A model generated the notes under the pieces. It was not told where the DNA came from and made no database searches. It saw only the letters and a program-made list of their open reading frames with translations. From positions 425,280-489,279 of the forward strand of contig CALFMP010000004.1 in NCBI GenBank assembly GCA_937879965.1: a stretch of 64,000 nt of DNA. The letters are read 5' to 3'. Numbering within the stretch: the first letter of the stretch is position 1; each line of letters starts with the position of its first letter. Positions 1-9,229 of this stretch are shown piece after piece. A program made the translations under genes and the position numbers. The DNA comes from QKMZ01 sp012965515. GTDB lineage: Bacteria > Cyanobacteriota > Vampirovibrionia > Obscuribacterales > Obscuribacteraceae.

Positions 1-2
1 TT

Positions 3-1268
3 TCTCGCGCTCAATACATCACCAGCGACGGTGGCAGAGTCACAAGCTTCGTCAAAGTCCGCAAGGTGCCGCTTATCGTTCTGCACTGCTCGTTCATGGA
101 AATGAACTCGACTGCAGCCAGAGCATTGGCAATGCAATTGGGTGTCAATTTCGGAACTAACACCTTCGCCTTCGGTATCGGTGGTAGCCCGGCAACATCC
201 AACGTCCTCGTATCTCAACCGGGTGTTACGACCACCACCATCACGAGCGTTCCTCAAGCTGGACAATTCGGACCAGTCGGCACACCCCAACAGGCTTATG
301 CCGTCAGCCCAGTGTTCTTCAGCTCTGGAAACACTCTGCAGGGTAACCCCTATCAAGGAACCAGCTCGCAGCTCACAAACTTCACGGCGTCTGGAATCGG
401 TTTGGGTATCTTGAACTCGGTTCCGCAGCTCTTGTCGCAAGCAGTTTTGCTTGGTTCACCGGGTTCGACCAGCTTCGCTCAAGCTTCTGGAAACTTGGGT
501 AACCTCTTCCAGATGTTGAGTAACTTCTCGACCAGTGACAAGTCCCGCTTCGGTATCAACCCGACCATTCAAGGGACCATCACTCAAAGCAGAGCCAGAA
601 TTCTCACAGAGCCAACTCTCGTGACCATCTCTGGTGAGCGTGCATCGTTCCTGGCAGGCGGCGAAATCCCAATCTTGCAAGCTATCGCAACCGCCGGTAC
701 TTCACAGTTCTCCGTAACCTTCGAACCGTTCGGTATCCGCTTGAACATGATCCCTGTGCTCATGGAAAACGGAAACATCAACCTCGAAGTTGCACCTGAA
801 GAGCGTCTGATTTCCAACCAACCTGGTTTGGGTCTGACCTTCACAGGCGGTCAAGGTTCAATCCCTGCGTTCACCACAAGAAAGGCTCAAACCATTGTTG
901 AGATGAAGCCGGGACAAGAACTGTTTATCTCTGGTTTGATTTCGGCAAACACTGGACGTCAAGTCAACAAAACTCCAGTACTCGGCGAAGTGCCTGTGCT
1001 CGGTGCTCTGTACCGTTCGAAAGCATTCACCAAGAACGAAAGCGAACTCGTAGTTTCGGTACGCCCGGAAGTCATCCTTCCCGGTACACCTGGACAACTG
1101 AAGCTGCCGGAAGAAATTGGTCGTGTTGAAGGACCTCGCGACGTCAACATGTTCCAAGTTGAACCGACAGTCATCGACGAACGTCACTACACTTCGGGAC
1201 GTTCGGAAAGAAGACAAAAGACCTCACCCACATTGCCTGAAGGCGCTCCAATTCCGGATAGCCAATAG
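3..1268 (+). CDS. CpaC-type secretin, 5' end outside window
   Basis: The frame is open from the first bases of the window, so the N-terminus is missing and 421 residues are visible. The C-terminal half carries the secretin core: a stretch reading SRARILTEPTLVTISGERAS followed by FLAGGEIPI, and near the end KTPVLGEVPVLGALYRSKAF followed by a hydrophobic strand. This is the pattern of outer-membrane secretins of type II/III and Tad/Flp systems, and the short linker and ending resemble CpaC/RcpA more than GspD. The family forms the ring through which a pilus or substrate crosses the outer membrane. The middle (visible residues about 60-140) is Gly/Thr/Ser-rich and variable. TadE/TadG-like proteins are encoded 28 kb away, which supports a Tad-like role by inference. 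A strong terminator follows the stop. Confidence 0.85.
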   Translation, partial: SRAQYITSDGGRVTSFVKVRKVPLIVLHCSFMEMNSTAARALAMQLGVNFGTNTFAFGIGGSPATSNVLVSQPGVTTTTITSVPQAGQFGPVGTPQQAYAVSPVFFSSGNTLQGNPYQGTSSQLTNFTASGIGLGILNSVPQLLSQAVLLGSPGSTSFAQASGNLGNLFQMLSNFSTSDKSRFGINPTIQGTITQSRARILTEPTLVTISGERASFLAGGEIPILQAIATAGTSQFSVTFEPFGIRLNMIPVLMENGNINLEVAPEERLISNQPGLGLTFTGGQGSIPAFTTRKAQTIVEMKPGQELFISGLISANTGRQVNKTPVLGEVPVLGALYRSKAFTKNESELVVSVRPEVILPGTPGQLKLPEEIGRVEGPRDVNMFQVEPTVIDERHYTSGRSERRQKTSPTLPEGAPIPDSQ

Positions 1269-1295
1269 TCAATCGGGTAGTCAAAAAATCGAAGG

Positions 1296-1325
1296 CGGCG
1301 GGATGCAAATCCCGCCGTTTTTTTT
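1296..1325 (+). terminator. Intrinsic terminator after the secretin gene
   Basis: A perfect 9-bp GC-rich stem (CGGCGGGAT / ATCCCGCCG) with a GCAA tetraloop is followed by eight T residues, 27 bases after the secretin stop. This is a textbook Rho-independent terminator on the plus strand. Confidence 0.93.
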
Positions 1326-1334
1326 CGCATCTAC

Positions 1335-1360
1335 TTTGTAGGGGCGCATTGCATGCGCCC
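1335..1360. repeat. Short palindromic repeat, GTAGGGGCGCATTGCATGCGCCC family
   Basis: Between the secretin and the BlaI-like gene lies TGTAGGGGCG followed by CATTGCATGCGCCC. Its core has 8-bp arms GGGCGCAT and ATGCGCCC around TGC. The same 24-25 bases recur in inverted orientation at 13799-13823, and the core is tandemly expanded near 11.3 kb. It behaves as a dispersed REP-like element. Confidence 0.75.
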
Positions 1361-1513
1361 AAATCTCCATGGTGGCACTTTCTCATTGCCAATGACTGCA
1401 TACGCTGAAGGCGGAATTAGTGCATCTTGCACAAGTTCAGAACAATGAAAACGAAAAGCTCAGCGGCACGTGGCTGCTGAGCTTTCAATTCGATTTATTT
1501 GAGAGGCGTGTGG

Positions 1514-1918
1514 TTAGCGCTTCTTCGTCGGCTTCTTCTCAAAGCGGCGACGTGTAGCCTCTGCTAAATAGGTGGCTGACTCTTCCGGAAACTCTTCAAA
1601 GAAGATGTCCAGAACCCAATTCACCGAGGTGCGAATGAATTGCTCGCGTCCTTCGACCGGCGAGTAGAGATTGGCCAAACCGGATTTGTCGACAATCTTG
1701 AGAAGTCCCTTCTCAGATAAACGAACCATGGTCGTCATCACGGTTGTATAGGCGATATCGCGTTTGAGACGCAGTATGTTGAATACGTCTCTTACTGTGA
1801 TTGTCGGGTCGGCTTTCTCCCAGACAAGTTCCATAATTTCGCATTCCAAATCGCCAAGGAATTTGCGAAGACCCTTCTGATTGAACCTGAAGGAGGCGTT
1901 TTCGTCGTGTATTCTCAT
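1514..1918 (-). CDS. BlaI/MecI/CopY-family winged-helix repressor
   Basis: The 134-residue protein has the BlaI/MecI fold signature: LGDLECEIMELVWEK, then TVRDVFNIL, then YTTVMTTMVRLSEKGLL, which is the recognition region of this repressor family. Family members bind operator dyads as dimers and are usually inactivated by cleavage from a partner membrane protease (BlaR1/MecR1). No such partner is encoded nearby, so the target and signal are unknown. The C-terminus is basic. The start is taken at the ATG preceding RIHDEN; the frame extends upstream to a GTG at 1984, but that extension is Cys/Trp-rich, has no ribosome-binding site and does not look like the family. Confidence 0.8.
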   Translation of the reverse strand: MRIHDENASFRFNQKGLRKFLGDLECEIMELVWEKADPTITVRDVFNILRLKRDIAYTTVMTTMVRLSEKGLLKIVDKSGLANLYSPVEGREQFIRTSVNWVLDIFFEEFPEESATYLAEATRRRFEKKPTKKR

Positions 1919-2173
1919 CCGACCGACTTTTGCTAGACTTTTAGACCACTGTGCACGAAACCAATCGTAACATAGCAAGCGCACATTGGGGATATACGCG
2001 ATTTTAGGCGAAATGGTGAAAAGCCACTATTACTGAGCTTTTTCAGTATCTCCTATTGGCTGTAGCAAATAGTAATATTTTCGGAAATTGAAGCGTTTTG
2101 GTGAAACGGTGGCAGAACGGTTGTAATCAACCGGCAATAATAAGTCGTAGCAAATAGAAAATAGGAAGCGCAG

Positions 2174-2758
2174 ATGGCTGACAAGAAAAAACCGGTTGTT
2201 TTTCTCGATCGCGACGGAACTCTCAATGTTGAGATCGGATATATACGCAAGGTTGATGATTTGCAGTTGATTGAAGGCGCCGGGCAGGCTGTGAAGAAGC
2301 TCAACGACAAAGGCGTTGCTGCGGTGCTCGTCACTAACCAAACTGGGGCCGCTCGTGGCTTTTACCCCGAGACACACATTCATTCGCTCAATGAACGGTT
2401 GATCATGTTGCTCAAAAAGGAAGGCGCTTTCCTTGACGACGTTTATTACTGCCCGCATTCAATTGAAGGCGAAGTAAAGGAATTGGTCCGCGTTTGTGAA
2501 TGTCGCAAGCCGGCTCGCGGCATGGTCGATAAAGCGCTGGCGGATCATCCGGAGTTTGATGCTGAGCGCTCTTTCGTTGTCGGCGATAAAGCTACTGACG
2601 TGGAGCTTGCTCATAACTGCGGAGCCAAAGGTGTGCTTGTGAAAACCGGTTATGGTGAGGCGGTTCTCAAAGGCGAATATCAAAACAAAGTGCAAGCCGA
2701 TTTCGAAGCCGGCTCCATTGTCGAAGCTGTCGATTGGATTTTGAAGCAGCTTGACTGA
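2174..2758 (+). CDS. gmhB: D-glycero-D-manno-heptose 1,7-bisphosphate 7-phosphatase (GmhB-like, HAD superfamily)
   Basis: This 194-residue HAD phosphatase has the nucleophile motif FLDRDGT (Asp12, Asp14), then VTNQTGAARGF, and VGDKATDVELA as the metal-binding motif IV. A zinc-site pattern YCPHS ... CECRKP lies around residues 93-112, which is specific for the GmhB/histidinol-phosphatase group. GmhB removes the C7 phosphate in ADP-heptose synthesis for lipopolysaccharide or S-layer glycans. The length matches the family. Histidinol-phosphate phosphatase activity is an alternative, since the two share this architecture. It converges on the receiver gene with only 5 bases between the stops. Confidence 0.87.
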   Translation: MADKKKPVVFLDRDGTLNVEIGYIRKVDDLQLIEGAGQAVKKLNDKGVAAVLVTNQTGAARGFYPETHIHSLNERLIMLLKKEGAFLDDVYYCPHSIEGEVKELVRVCECRKPARGMVDKALADHPEFDAERSFVVGDKATDVELAHNCGAKGVLVKTGYGEAVLKGEYQNKVQADFEAGSIVEAVDWILKQLD

Positions 2759-2763
2759 TCTAC

Positions 2764-4113
2764 TTATCCGCGCATCTTCAAACTTGAGCGCAGCAATGTG
2801 CTGATTTCGCTGATCAAGCTTGGCATGTCGAAAGGTTTAGGCAGATAAAGATCGGCACCTGCTTCCAACGCTAGCGATTGGTCCGGGTGCGAAGTGGCCA
2901 TGACGAGCCAAATGCTCTTCAGCTCTTCGTCATCCTTCAATGTTCTGCACAAAGACCAACCGTCCATCTGGCGGTCAGACAAATTCGATTCTAAAAGTAT
3001 CAAATCCGGATGCTCATGACGTGCCAGTTCCAGCGCATCATCGGCAGATGATGTCACTTGTACGACATAGCCTTCCAGAGTCAGCGAGTCTTGCAGCAAT
3101 AGCGCCATCGGACCATCCGGCTCGACTACAAGAATGCGCGATTGATGGGATGCGGATGTGCCGAATTCTTCTTCCATCACGTCATCCGGCTGTGGTTGCG
3201 GCATACTGTCGGTGACCCAGGTTGAGCCTGAGTATTGCTTGGACAAATAACGATAGTCGCGCGCGGATGTAAGAACGTCAACGTAACTTTGATAACGTCT
3301 CTTGGTGCTGGAGACAATTCCTATTGCAATTGAAATCAAAGGAATTCTTCTTCTGATGCCGCCTCGACCTGTCGAGATCAAGTAGCCTCTTTCTATGTCG
3401 CCTTTGGGATAGAAGCGGCGGCTGATGCTGTCAAACTGTTGGCAGATCTTTTCAGCTTTTCTTTCCGGATTGTCGGGCTTCACGATCATGAAGAAGTCAT
3501 CGGCCTCAATGTGGCCGACGAAGTCATCGTCATCAGCGACATCGGTGAGAACGGCTCCTAAAGCCTTAATTAGCTGGTCACCAGCGAGGTCGCCATAGGT
3601 TTCGTTATAAACACGAATTTTATTCAAGTCGATTGACATAGCCGACCAGGGCTTGTCTGAAACCATACATTGTTCGAGCATGCGCCTGATCAAGTTTGGT
3701 CCGGGCAATTGACTCAAAGGATTCGACATCTCTTCTTGCCGTCTTCTCAGGTGGGCAAGAACCCGGATGGCAAGCTCGTTTTTGTCGATTGGATCACCAA
3801 GGACGTCGTCTGCCCCGTAGCGAAACGCGCTGATTCTTTCGTTGACATCGGACGATGCATGCAAAAGTACAAGCACCGGTCGTGGTTGCACTACCGTCGC
3901 TCTGATTTGTTGGCAATACAATCTGCCGTCGCCTTCCGGCATTTGTGCTGCCAAAAGAATCAAGTCCGGGTGGATGAAGGAGAGCAATTCATTCGCTTCT
4001 TCAAACGATGTGACCGCGTGAACCTTAGCACCGGTCTTTTCGAGAATCGAAGAATAATCCGCAGCCTGGCGCGCTTGGTGAATGATGAGAATAATTGGTG
4101 TCGGCAGCAGCAT
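2764..4113 (-). CDS. REC-GGDEF-REC protein with degenerate active sites
   Basis: The 449-residue protein contains a receiver domain (about 3-120), a GGDEF-like domain (about 135-300) and a second receiver (about 325-447). In the first receiver the acidic pair is replaced (IIHQ), the phospho-acceptor Asp position is Ala (LILLAAQMP), and the conserved Lys is Asp (GDP). In the GGDEF-like domain the signature reads HIEADDFF, so diguanylate cyclase activity is unlikely. In the second receiver the phospho-acceptor is Glu (LILLESNLS), while the Lys (PKPF) is kept. The start chosen is ATG 4113, one base after the kinase stop and behind AAGAGG within the kinase gene. Translational coupling to the kinase suggests a partner scaffold or output, but phosphotransfer by the usual chemistry seems impossible. 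Confidence 0.82.
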   Translation of the reverse strand: MLLPTPIILIIHQARQAADYSSILEKTGAKVHAVTSFEEANELLSFIHPDLILLAAQMPEGDGRLYCQQIRATVVQPRPVLVLLHASSDVNERISAFRYGADDVLGDPIDKNELAIRVLAHLRRRQEEMSNPLSQLPGPNLIRRMLEQCMVSDKPWSAMSIDLNKIRVYNETYGDLAGDQLIKALGAVLTDVADDDDFVGHIEADDFFMIVKPDNPERKAEKICQQFDSISRRFYPKGDIERGYLISTGRGGIRRRIPLISIAIGIVSSTKRRYQSYVDVLTSARDYRYLSKQYSGSTWVTDSMPQPQPDDVMEEEFGTSASHQSRILVVEPDGPMALLLQDSLTLEGYVVQVTSSADDALELARHEHPDLILLESNLSDRQMDGWSLCRTLKDDEELKSIWLVMATSHPDQSLALEAGADLYLPKPFDMPSLISEISTLLRSSLKMRG

Positions 4114-4114
4114 T

Positions 4115-5281
4115 TTAGTCGCGACCTCTTGCTGCCTGCATCTCCAGAGACGCAGCCGGAAGTTGAACGGTGAATGTCGTGCATCCAGGAACACTGGTTA
4201 CCTTGATTTGTCCGCCCAGTGCCACCACAAGCGAGCGTGTGATGTAGAGTCCCAAGCCGGTGCCTTCCGTCTGTCTGGTGAGCGGATTGTCGAGGCGTGA
4301 AAACTTAGAGAAAATCTCCGGCAAGTGCTCTTGAGGAATGCCGCCACCCTGGTCAGCGACGGAAAACTCGACCATCTCCGGTGTTCCTGGCACATCTCGG
4401 GCCACTACTGTGACAGTTGTCTCAGCAGGAGAGTACTTGATCGCGTTGTCGATCAAGTTAGTGAGGATCTGCTCTAACCTGTCTGCATCTGCCCAAACGA
4501 GAGGAAGTCCTGGTGGGATGACTTCGTTGATTTTGTGATTGCGAGCCTTTTCCGAAAGAATGTGAGTGACTCTTTGGATTGCTTCGCGCAAGTCGATTGC
4601 CCTGACTGTGAGCTGAAGTTTTTTCGACTCTAGTCTTGAAACAGCGAGCAAGTCTTCAACAAGGCGAGTCAAACGATCTGCTTGCTGCTTGATGATATCG
4701 ATGTAGCGGCGTTGTTGCGCCAGATCCAGGCGGTCGCCTGCACGCAAGATCGTATCGGCAAATCCTTTGATAGAGGTAAGTGGCGTACGCAATTCGTGGC
4801 TAACCGTGCTCACGAATTCTGTTTGTGCTTGTTGAACGGTGTGGCTCTGGACGATGTATAGAACTGTCAGACTGCCTACTTCTTTGCCATCCTTGTCGGT
4901 GACCATCAGATAGCTCACCGGCACCGTCATGTCGACGCCATTTTTACCGTAAGCCGTTGCGAACTTCCAATTACTAGGTTCGGGCGTGGCGTTTTTGTCG
5001 ACGCCACCAGCGGCGATGGCAGCCAGCGGATTACTTCCAGGAGCGAGGGTGCCTCCGACTCCAGCGCTTGCACCGACTGCGGTCGTTTCTTTGTCCTTCA
5101 GTGATGCTTCGTCAAAGATTGCAAAAAGTTTTTGTCCAATGACTTCATTGTCCTGCCTGCCGAGAAATCTAGCCGCTGCAGGATTGCAGTAAGAGATTTC
5201 TCCTTTCAGATCGGTCAGGATGTAACCATCTGCGGAATGTTCAGTGAGGCAACGGTAGATGTCTTCAGTCTTAATGCTCAA
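4115..5281 (-). CDS. Cytoplasmic PAS-containing sensor histidine kinase
   Basis: The 388-residue protein opens with a PAS domain (about 5-60, with GYILTDLKGEISYCNPAA), interrupted by an Ala/Gly-rich insertion (about 68-95). It continues with HisKA, with His162 in VSTVSHELRTPLTSIKGF, and ends with an HATPase_c domain containing LTNLIDNAIKYSP, VADQGGGIP and EGTGLGLY. It has no membrane segment, so it should sense a cytosolic signal through PAS. It is the first gene of a two-gene unit with the degenerate receiver protein that starts one base after its stop. The real phosphoacceptor partner is probably encoded elsewhere. Confidence 0.9.
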   Translation of the reverse strand: MSIKTEDIYRCLTEHSADGYILTDLKGEISYCNPAAARFLGRQDNEVIGQKLFAIFDEASLKDKETTAVGASAGVGGTLAPGSNPLAAIAAGGVDKNATPEPSNWKFATAYGKNGVDMTVPVSYLMVTDKDGKEVGSLTVLYIVQSHTVQQAQTEFVSTVSHELRTPLTSIKGFADTILRAGDRLDLAQQRRYIDIIKQQADRLTRLVEDLLAVSRLESKKLQLTVRAIDLREAIQRVTHILSEKARNHKINEVIPPGLPLVWADADRLEQILTNLIDNAIKYSPAETTVTVVARDVPGTPEMVEFSVADQGGGIPQEHLPEIFSKFSRLDNPLTRQTEGTGLGLYITRSLVVALGGQIKVTSVPGCTTFTVQLPAASLEMQAARGRD

Positions 5282-5489
5282 AGCTGAGACTCGGGAGACT
5301 TAGGTATTGATTTCACGCGGATACGGCGCCGGACGCCTTAAATCCTACGGTAACACTAGATGGACGGGGAAAGGCGCATTACAACCTATCCTTAAGGTTT
5401 ATCACCGTAAACATTTCTGGCACCCAAAAATCCCCAAAGGCTGACCAGCCAATGGTTCACGGAAATCGTCTCAGGTGCGGGGTTTTGCC

Positions 5490-5933
5490 TCACTCATTTT
5501 CAGAGTGATCATCCGATTCGCCGCCGTCATCGCCATTTTTTCCAGCCTGTTGTGCGTCCACGAGTTCCAACAAATGATTGAGGCGCTCAATGTCAGTCAA
5601 GTAGAGGTACCCCAAAAGAGCCTCGAATGCCGTCGCCTTGCGGTAGAGCGCTTGCTCTGAGCGGCGATAGGCTGCCGGCTTCATGTTTCTAGCGCGCCTG
5701 ACCAGGTCTCGCTCTTCAACAGTCAGCGCATCGGTCAACTTGTGAAGTGCCTTTGCTTGCCCTTTGTAGGAAACAATTCCTGCTGTGCGCTTGTGCATTT
5801 CCTTTGCGCTGGAGGCAATCAAAACCTCCTTCTCACGCACGTATAAGTGAAAAACTGCGTCGCCTACGTGGGCGAGCTGTCTGAGCGGGATGTCGGCAGC
5901 CTGCGATGGACTGAGCTTTGTGCCGTTAAGCAT
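5490..5933 (-). CDS. mrnC: Mini-ribonuclease III
   Basis: At 147 residues this is the size of Mini-III, an RNase III catalytic domain lacking the dsRNA-binding domain, which matures 23S rRNA. The signature LAHVGDAVFHLYVRE supplies the catalytic Asp25, and YRKATAFEALLGYLYLT supplies the second acidic cluster. Mini-III is typical of Firmicutes and Cyanobacteria-related lineages. The last 20 residues are acidic and probably disordered. It follows the glycosyltransferase gene by 38 bases on the same strand, so it may be cotranscribed with csaB and wecG. Confidence 0.92.
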   Translation of the reverse strand: MLNGTKLSPSQAADIPLRQLAHVGDAVFHLYVREKEVLIASSAKEMHKRTAGIVSYKGQAKALHKLTDALTVEERDLVRRARNMKPAAYRRSEQALYRKATAFEALLGYLYLTDIERLNHLLELVDAQQAGKNGDDGGESDDHSENE

Positions 5934-5971
5934 GCGCAGGTATCCTTTCAGTATCGCGGTTCAATCACGCT

Positions 5972-6760
5972 TTAGCTCTTCTCTTTGGAACTTCTGTCCT
6001 TCAGGGACTCGCCCAGTACCTGGAAAGCAAAGCTGGGCAAGGAAGACATCATGCGCTTGGCGCGCCACGGTTCGGAAATCAATCGGTAAAACCACTCCAG
6101 ATGGCACTTTTGGAACACTTCCGGTGCTCGCTTTACAGAACCAGTCCAGACGTCAAAACTTCCTCCAACGCCAATCATTACCGCTTTGGTGAAAGAGTGT
6201 TGCCACTTGTCTATGAAGTATTCCTGCTTGGGCACTCCCAGAGCAACGAGAATCAGCTCAGGTTCATGCGAGAGTATCTCGTCTACGATTTCCGGTTCTT
6301 GATCCTTCGAGAAATAACCATCCTGCGCCCCAACGATCTTGATGCCCGGAAAGTCCTCTTGCAGCTTTGCTTTCAGCGCGAGCATCACTTCCGGTTTGCC
6401 ACCGATCAGAGCGACGCGCCGACCTTCACGGCATGCTACTTCCAAGGTCTTGCGAGCCAGTTCGATTCCCGGCAGTCGAGTTGACTGTTGACCGGCTAAC
6501 TTCAGCGCCCAAACAACGCCGGAGCCATCCGGGATAATCAAATGAGCATGGCGAATTATCCTGTCCAGCTCTGCGTTTTTCTGAGCTTGAACGACCATCT
6601 CCGCGTTGAGCGTGACGATGTGCATGCCTCTTTCGTTCTGCCATGCGGCTTGAACAACGCTGATTGCGCTGTCTTCATTAACCACATCGATCGGATAACC
6701 GAGAACTTTGTGCCGTGATCTATATGTTGCTAACAAGGTTGACATTACTTGCGGTGCCAT
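5972..6760 (-). CDS. WecG/TagA/CpsF-family glycosyltransferase (GT26)
   Basis: The 262-residue protein carries the GT26 features VLGYPIDVVNED, IVTLNAEMVV (with Thr50 and Asn52), LIIPDGSGVVWA (Asp78 being the likely base), ALIGGKPEV, and LILVALGVPKQE ending in GSFDVWTG. The family transfers ManNAc or a related sugar to an undecaprenyl-linked acceptor in teichoic-acid or enterobacterial common-antigen-like polymers. It sits directly downstream of csaB, which points to a pyruvylated secondary cell-wall polymer or sheath. The exact sugar cannot be read from the sequence. Confidence 0.88.
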   Translation of the reverse strand: MAPQVMSTLLATYRSRHKVLGYPIDVVNEDSAISVVQAAWQNERGMHIVTLNAEMVVQAQKNAELDRIIRHAHLIIPDGSGVVWALKLAGQQSTRLPGIELARKTLEVACREGRRVALIGGKPEVMLALKAKLQEDFPGIKIVGAQDGYFSKDQEPEIVDEILSHEPELILVALGVPKQEYFIDKWQHSFTKAVMIGVGGSFDVWTGSVKRAPEVFQKCHLEWFYRLISEPWRAKRMMSSLPSFAFQVLGESLKDRSSKEKS

Positions 6761-6843
6761 CTTATCAATTTTACTTCCTACGCTTCTACGACTAGTTGCC
6801 CGGGCTTTTGTCTGTCGCCCACAAGATCACAAAAGCTCACTTA

Positions 6844-7971
6844 TTATTTGATGTCTAAAATTTTAGCTAGTAGCTGGAAGTTCCTGCAAGCCAATTTTTT
6901 TGCACTTTCGGCATTTTCCTTGGCTTGCGAACCAAGCTTTTCAAGGTCTTGAAGACCAGCTGATGCGGAATCAAGCCACTTTTGCTCCAGCCCTTCGTCG
7001 CCTGACTCCTTGGGCAAAATTAAGATTGGCTGTCCAAATTGGCGCAGTACATGTTCGACTTTCGCGTCGTAAGTCAGGCCGATTACAGGAATTCCTTCTT
7101 TGAGCGCAAAAATCAGGGCGTGCAGTCTCATGGCAACGACGAGGTCGAATTGCCTCATCAGGCTTATCCACTGGCTGGGACGCTCGAGTTCCGTGGTATC
7201 GAGAATAAATCCTTTCCTTCCAGCCTTCTGCCAGCTTTCTAAAAACGGCTCCAGCTGAGGCAAATCTTGTTCCTTCTGCAAAGGCAAGAGCACGAGAGCC
7301 GCATCCTGTGGAAGTGTTTTCGACAATACAGAAAACAGTGTTTTTCTTCGACTATCGGAAAAATTATGACTGTTGCGCAACGAAAGCCCGACCACAAGCC
7401 CGCTTCCCGACCTGACACTGTCTACCTGTTTGCGGACACTTTCCGGCAAGTCAGTTTCATCCAATGTCCAGACTGGGTCTGCTGTCAGCTCTGCTTTGAC
7501 TTTCCAGTTGTCCAGCATGGCCAGAGACGCTTTATCACGCACAGTTACATCCTGCGAAAGCCGCGCCGCAAGCTGTGTTGCCACCTTGCCTGTCTGCGAC
7601 TTAAGCGGTCCCAGTCCTTGCGCAAAAATAATTGGGTGCGCGCCGAATGCACGCGCCAGTGCGATTTGCCCGCCGTAGTAAATTGTCGAGCCGGGGGAGT
7701 TGGTGTCTTGAAAGAGTCCGCCGCCACCGCTTATGAAGAGTTTCGCTTTCGGCAGCAACTCCACAAGCGAAGCCAGTTTCCAGCGACTGACCGCGGCGAT
7801 ACCATAGGTCTTTCTGTGTTTTTCAGGATCGTTGGATAGCACCACGATTTTGTCTTTGGAAACCGATTTTTCAAGCTCGCGAATAATCGATTCGAGAATT
7901 GCCTCGTCGCCGAGGTTTCCAAAGCCGTAGTAACCGGAAATTAATACCAGAGATCTGTGGCTGTTCGACAT
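6844..7971 (-). CDS. csaB: Polysaccharide pyruvyl transferase CsaB
   Basis: The 375-residue protein begins with SGYYGFGNLGDEAILESII (about residues 12-30) and has FISGGGGLFQDTNSPGS (about 79-95), GGQIALARAFG, and a C-terminal VAMRLHALIFALKEGIPVIG. These are hallmarks of the pyruvyl-transferase family. CsaB adds a ketal-linked pyruvate to a wall polysaccharide, which in other bacteria anchors SLH-domain surface proteins. The adjacent GT26 gene fits the same pathway. The divergent glcE gene starts 80 bases upstream, so the two share an intergenic promoter region. Confidence 0.9.
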   Translation of the reverse strand: MSNSHRSLVLISGYYGFGNLGDEAILESIIRELEKSVSKDKIVVLSNDPEKHRKTYGIAAVSRWKLASLVELLPKAKLFISGGGGLFQDTNSPGSTIYYGGQIALARAFGAHPIIFAQGLGPLKSQTGKVATQLAARLSQDVTVRDKASLAMLDNWKVKAELTADPVWTLDETDLPESVRKQVDSVRSGSGLVVGLSLRNSHNFSDSRRKTLFSVLSKTLPQDAALVLLPLQKEQDLPQLEPFLESWQKAGRKGFILDTTELERPSQWISLMRQFDLVVAMRLHALIFALKEGIPVIGLTYDAKVEHVLRQFGQPILILPKESGDEGLEQKWLDSASAGLQDLEKLGSQAKENAESAKKLACRNFQLLAKILDIK

Positions 7972-8050
7972 GCTTTCCTATTTCTTCATCGCAATGAAGA
8001 CGATAGCAGATAGAATATCTTGATTCCGAAAAATTCATGCGGTTGCAAGA

Positions 8051-9229
8051 TTGAGAGAAATCACTAAATCGAAGAAACAGCAGGGTGCTGCAGAGATTCA
8101 GACATTGGCAGAGCTTTCCAATGTTTTGCAGGGTAAAGCCGATTCTCTGTATCTGCTCCCTGGTGCTGCGCGTGATTTGCCGCCGCAATTCGATCCGGGC
8201 GAACGCGCGGTCAATTTCATTACCTTAGCAAAGCACAAAGACATCATTGAATATTCGACGTCGGACCAGGTGATTTCGCTCAATCTGGGCATGACCATTG
8301 GCGAGCTTGACGAAATCGTCAGTAAAAACAAGCAATTTCTGCCGCTTTCGGCGGATCATAAAGCCACTCTATTCGATGTGATAAACAGCGGCGATGGTGG
8401 TGTCTGGGAACACGCCTTTGGTGGTCCGCGTGATTTGGTTATGGGTATACATGCAGTTTTGACAGATGGGAAAACAATCAAAACGGGCGGAAAAGTCGTT
8501 AAGAATGTCACCGGATACGATACTACTAAAATATTCGTCGGCGGAAGTATGTACTTCGGAATCCCTATTGCAGCTCATTTGCGCCTATATGCAAGACCTG
8601 AATGGATGCATACGATGGAATTGCGCGCAAATTCAGTTTTAGAACTTCTGGATCAGGCATCCGTCTTTATGCAGTCCGATATACCTGTTACGACGCTGAT
8701 AATAGCCGGTGCACAAAACAAGGGTGCAAAAATGTGGGTGCAGGTGACGGGGCATAAGGTCGTCGCAGACGAGCTTGTGAAGCCCCTCAAGGCGATCACC
8801 GTCAAGTCTTTGAGTGTGGTGGACAGTGCTGGAGAATTTGATGCACGAGAAGAGAAACTCGTGCAATTATGCCAGTCCAATTTAGATGCCATTGAGATAT
8901 CCGGTTCAATTTCGCAAATGCGCGTTGTGCTCTCAATGCTCTCGGGCTCGATTTCCGGCGAGACCGAAATCAGACTACGCCCAGGTACAGGGCGCTTTCT
9001 GATCTGCTGTGCGTCGCCCGAGGAGAAGCATGCTGTGCTAGATCACCTGCGATGTGAACTCGAGAGCAAACAACTTTCACTAGTCGCTGCATATGCTGAT
9101 GAAACTCTGGAGCGCAAGATTGAGCGGATTGGCATCACTGAAGAAGGCAGCAGCAATCAAGCAATCGTCCGTTCTCTCAAATTGAGGTTCGACCAAAAGA
9201 GAATTCTGAATCCGTTGGTCAGCTGGTAA
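8051..9229 (+). CDS. glcE: Glycolate oxidase FAD-binding subunit GlcE
   Basis: The 392-residue protein has a PCMH-type FAD-binding N-terminal domain, with VISLNLGMTIGELDEIV and then GGPRDLVMGIHAVLTDGK followed by GGKVVKNVTGYD (about residues 130-165). The GlcE length and lack of a Cys cluster separate it from GlcD. GlcE, with GlcD and GlcF, forms the membrane-associated glycolate dehydrogenase that makes glyoxylate. The start is TTG 8051; the nearest upstream ATG is out of frame and no strong ribosome-binding site is visible, so the start is uncertain. glcF follows after 117 bases; glcD is not in the window. Confidence 0.85.
   Translation: MREITKSKKQQGAAEIQTLAELSNVLQGKADSLYLLPGAARDLPPQFDPGERAVNFITLAKHKDIIEYSTSDQVISLNLGMTIGELDEIVSKNKQFLPLSADHKATLFDVINSGDGGVWEHAFGGPRDLVMGIHAVLTDGKTIKTGGKVVKNVTGYDTTKIFVGGSMYFGIPIAAHLRLYARPEWMHTMELRANSVLELLDQASVFMQSDIPVTTLIIAGAQNKGAKMWVQVTGHKVVADELVKPLKAITVKSLSVVDSAGEFDAREEKLVQLCQSNLDAIEISGSISQMRVVLSMLSGSISGETEIRLRPGTGRFLICCASPEEKHAVLDHLRCELESKQLSLVAAYADETLERKIERIGITEEGSSNQAIVRSLKLRFDQKRILNPLVSW

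Noticed and set aside
7267..7839. Plus-strand frame of 190 codons within csaB
   Set aside because: csaB on the minus strand has clear family motifs over the full length; the opposite frame shows none.
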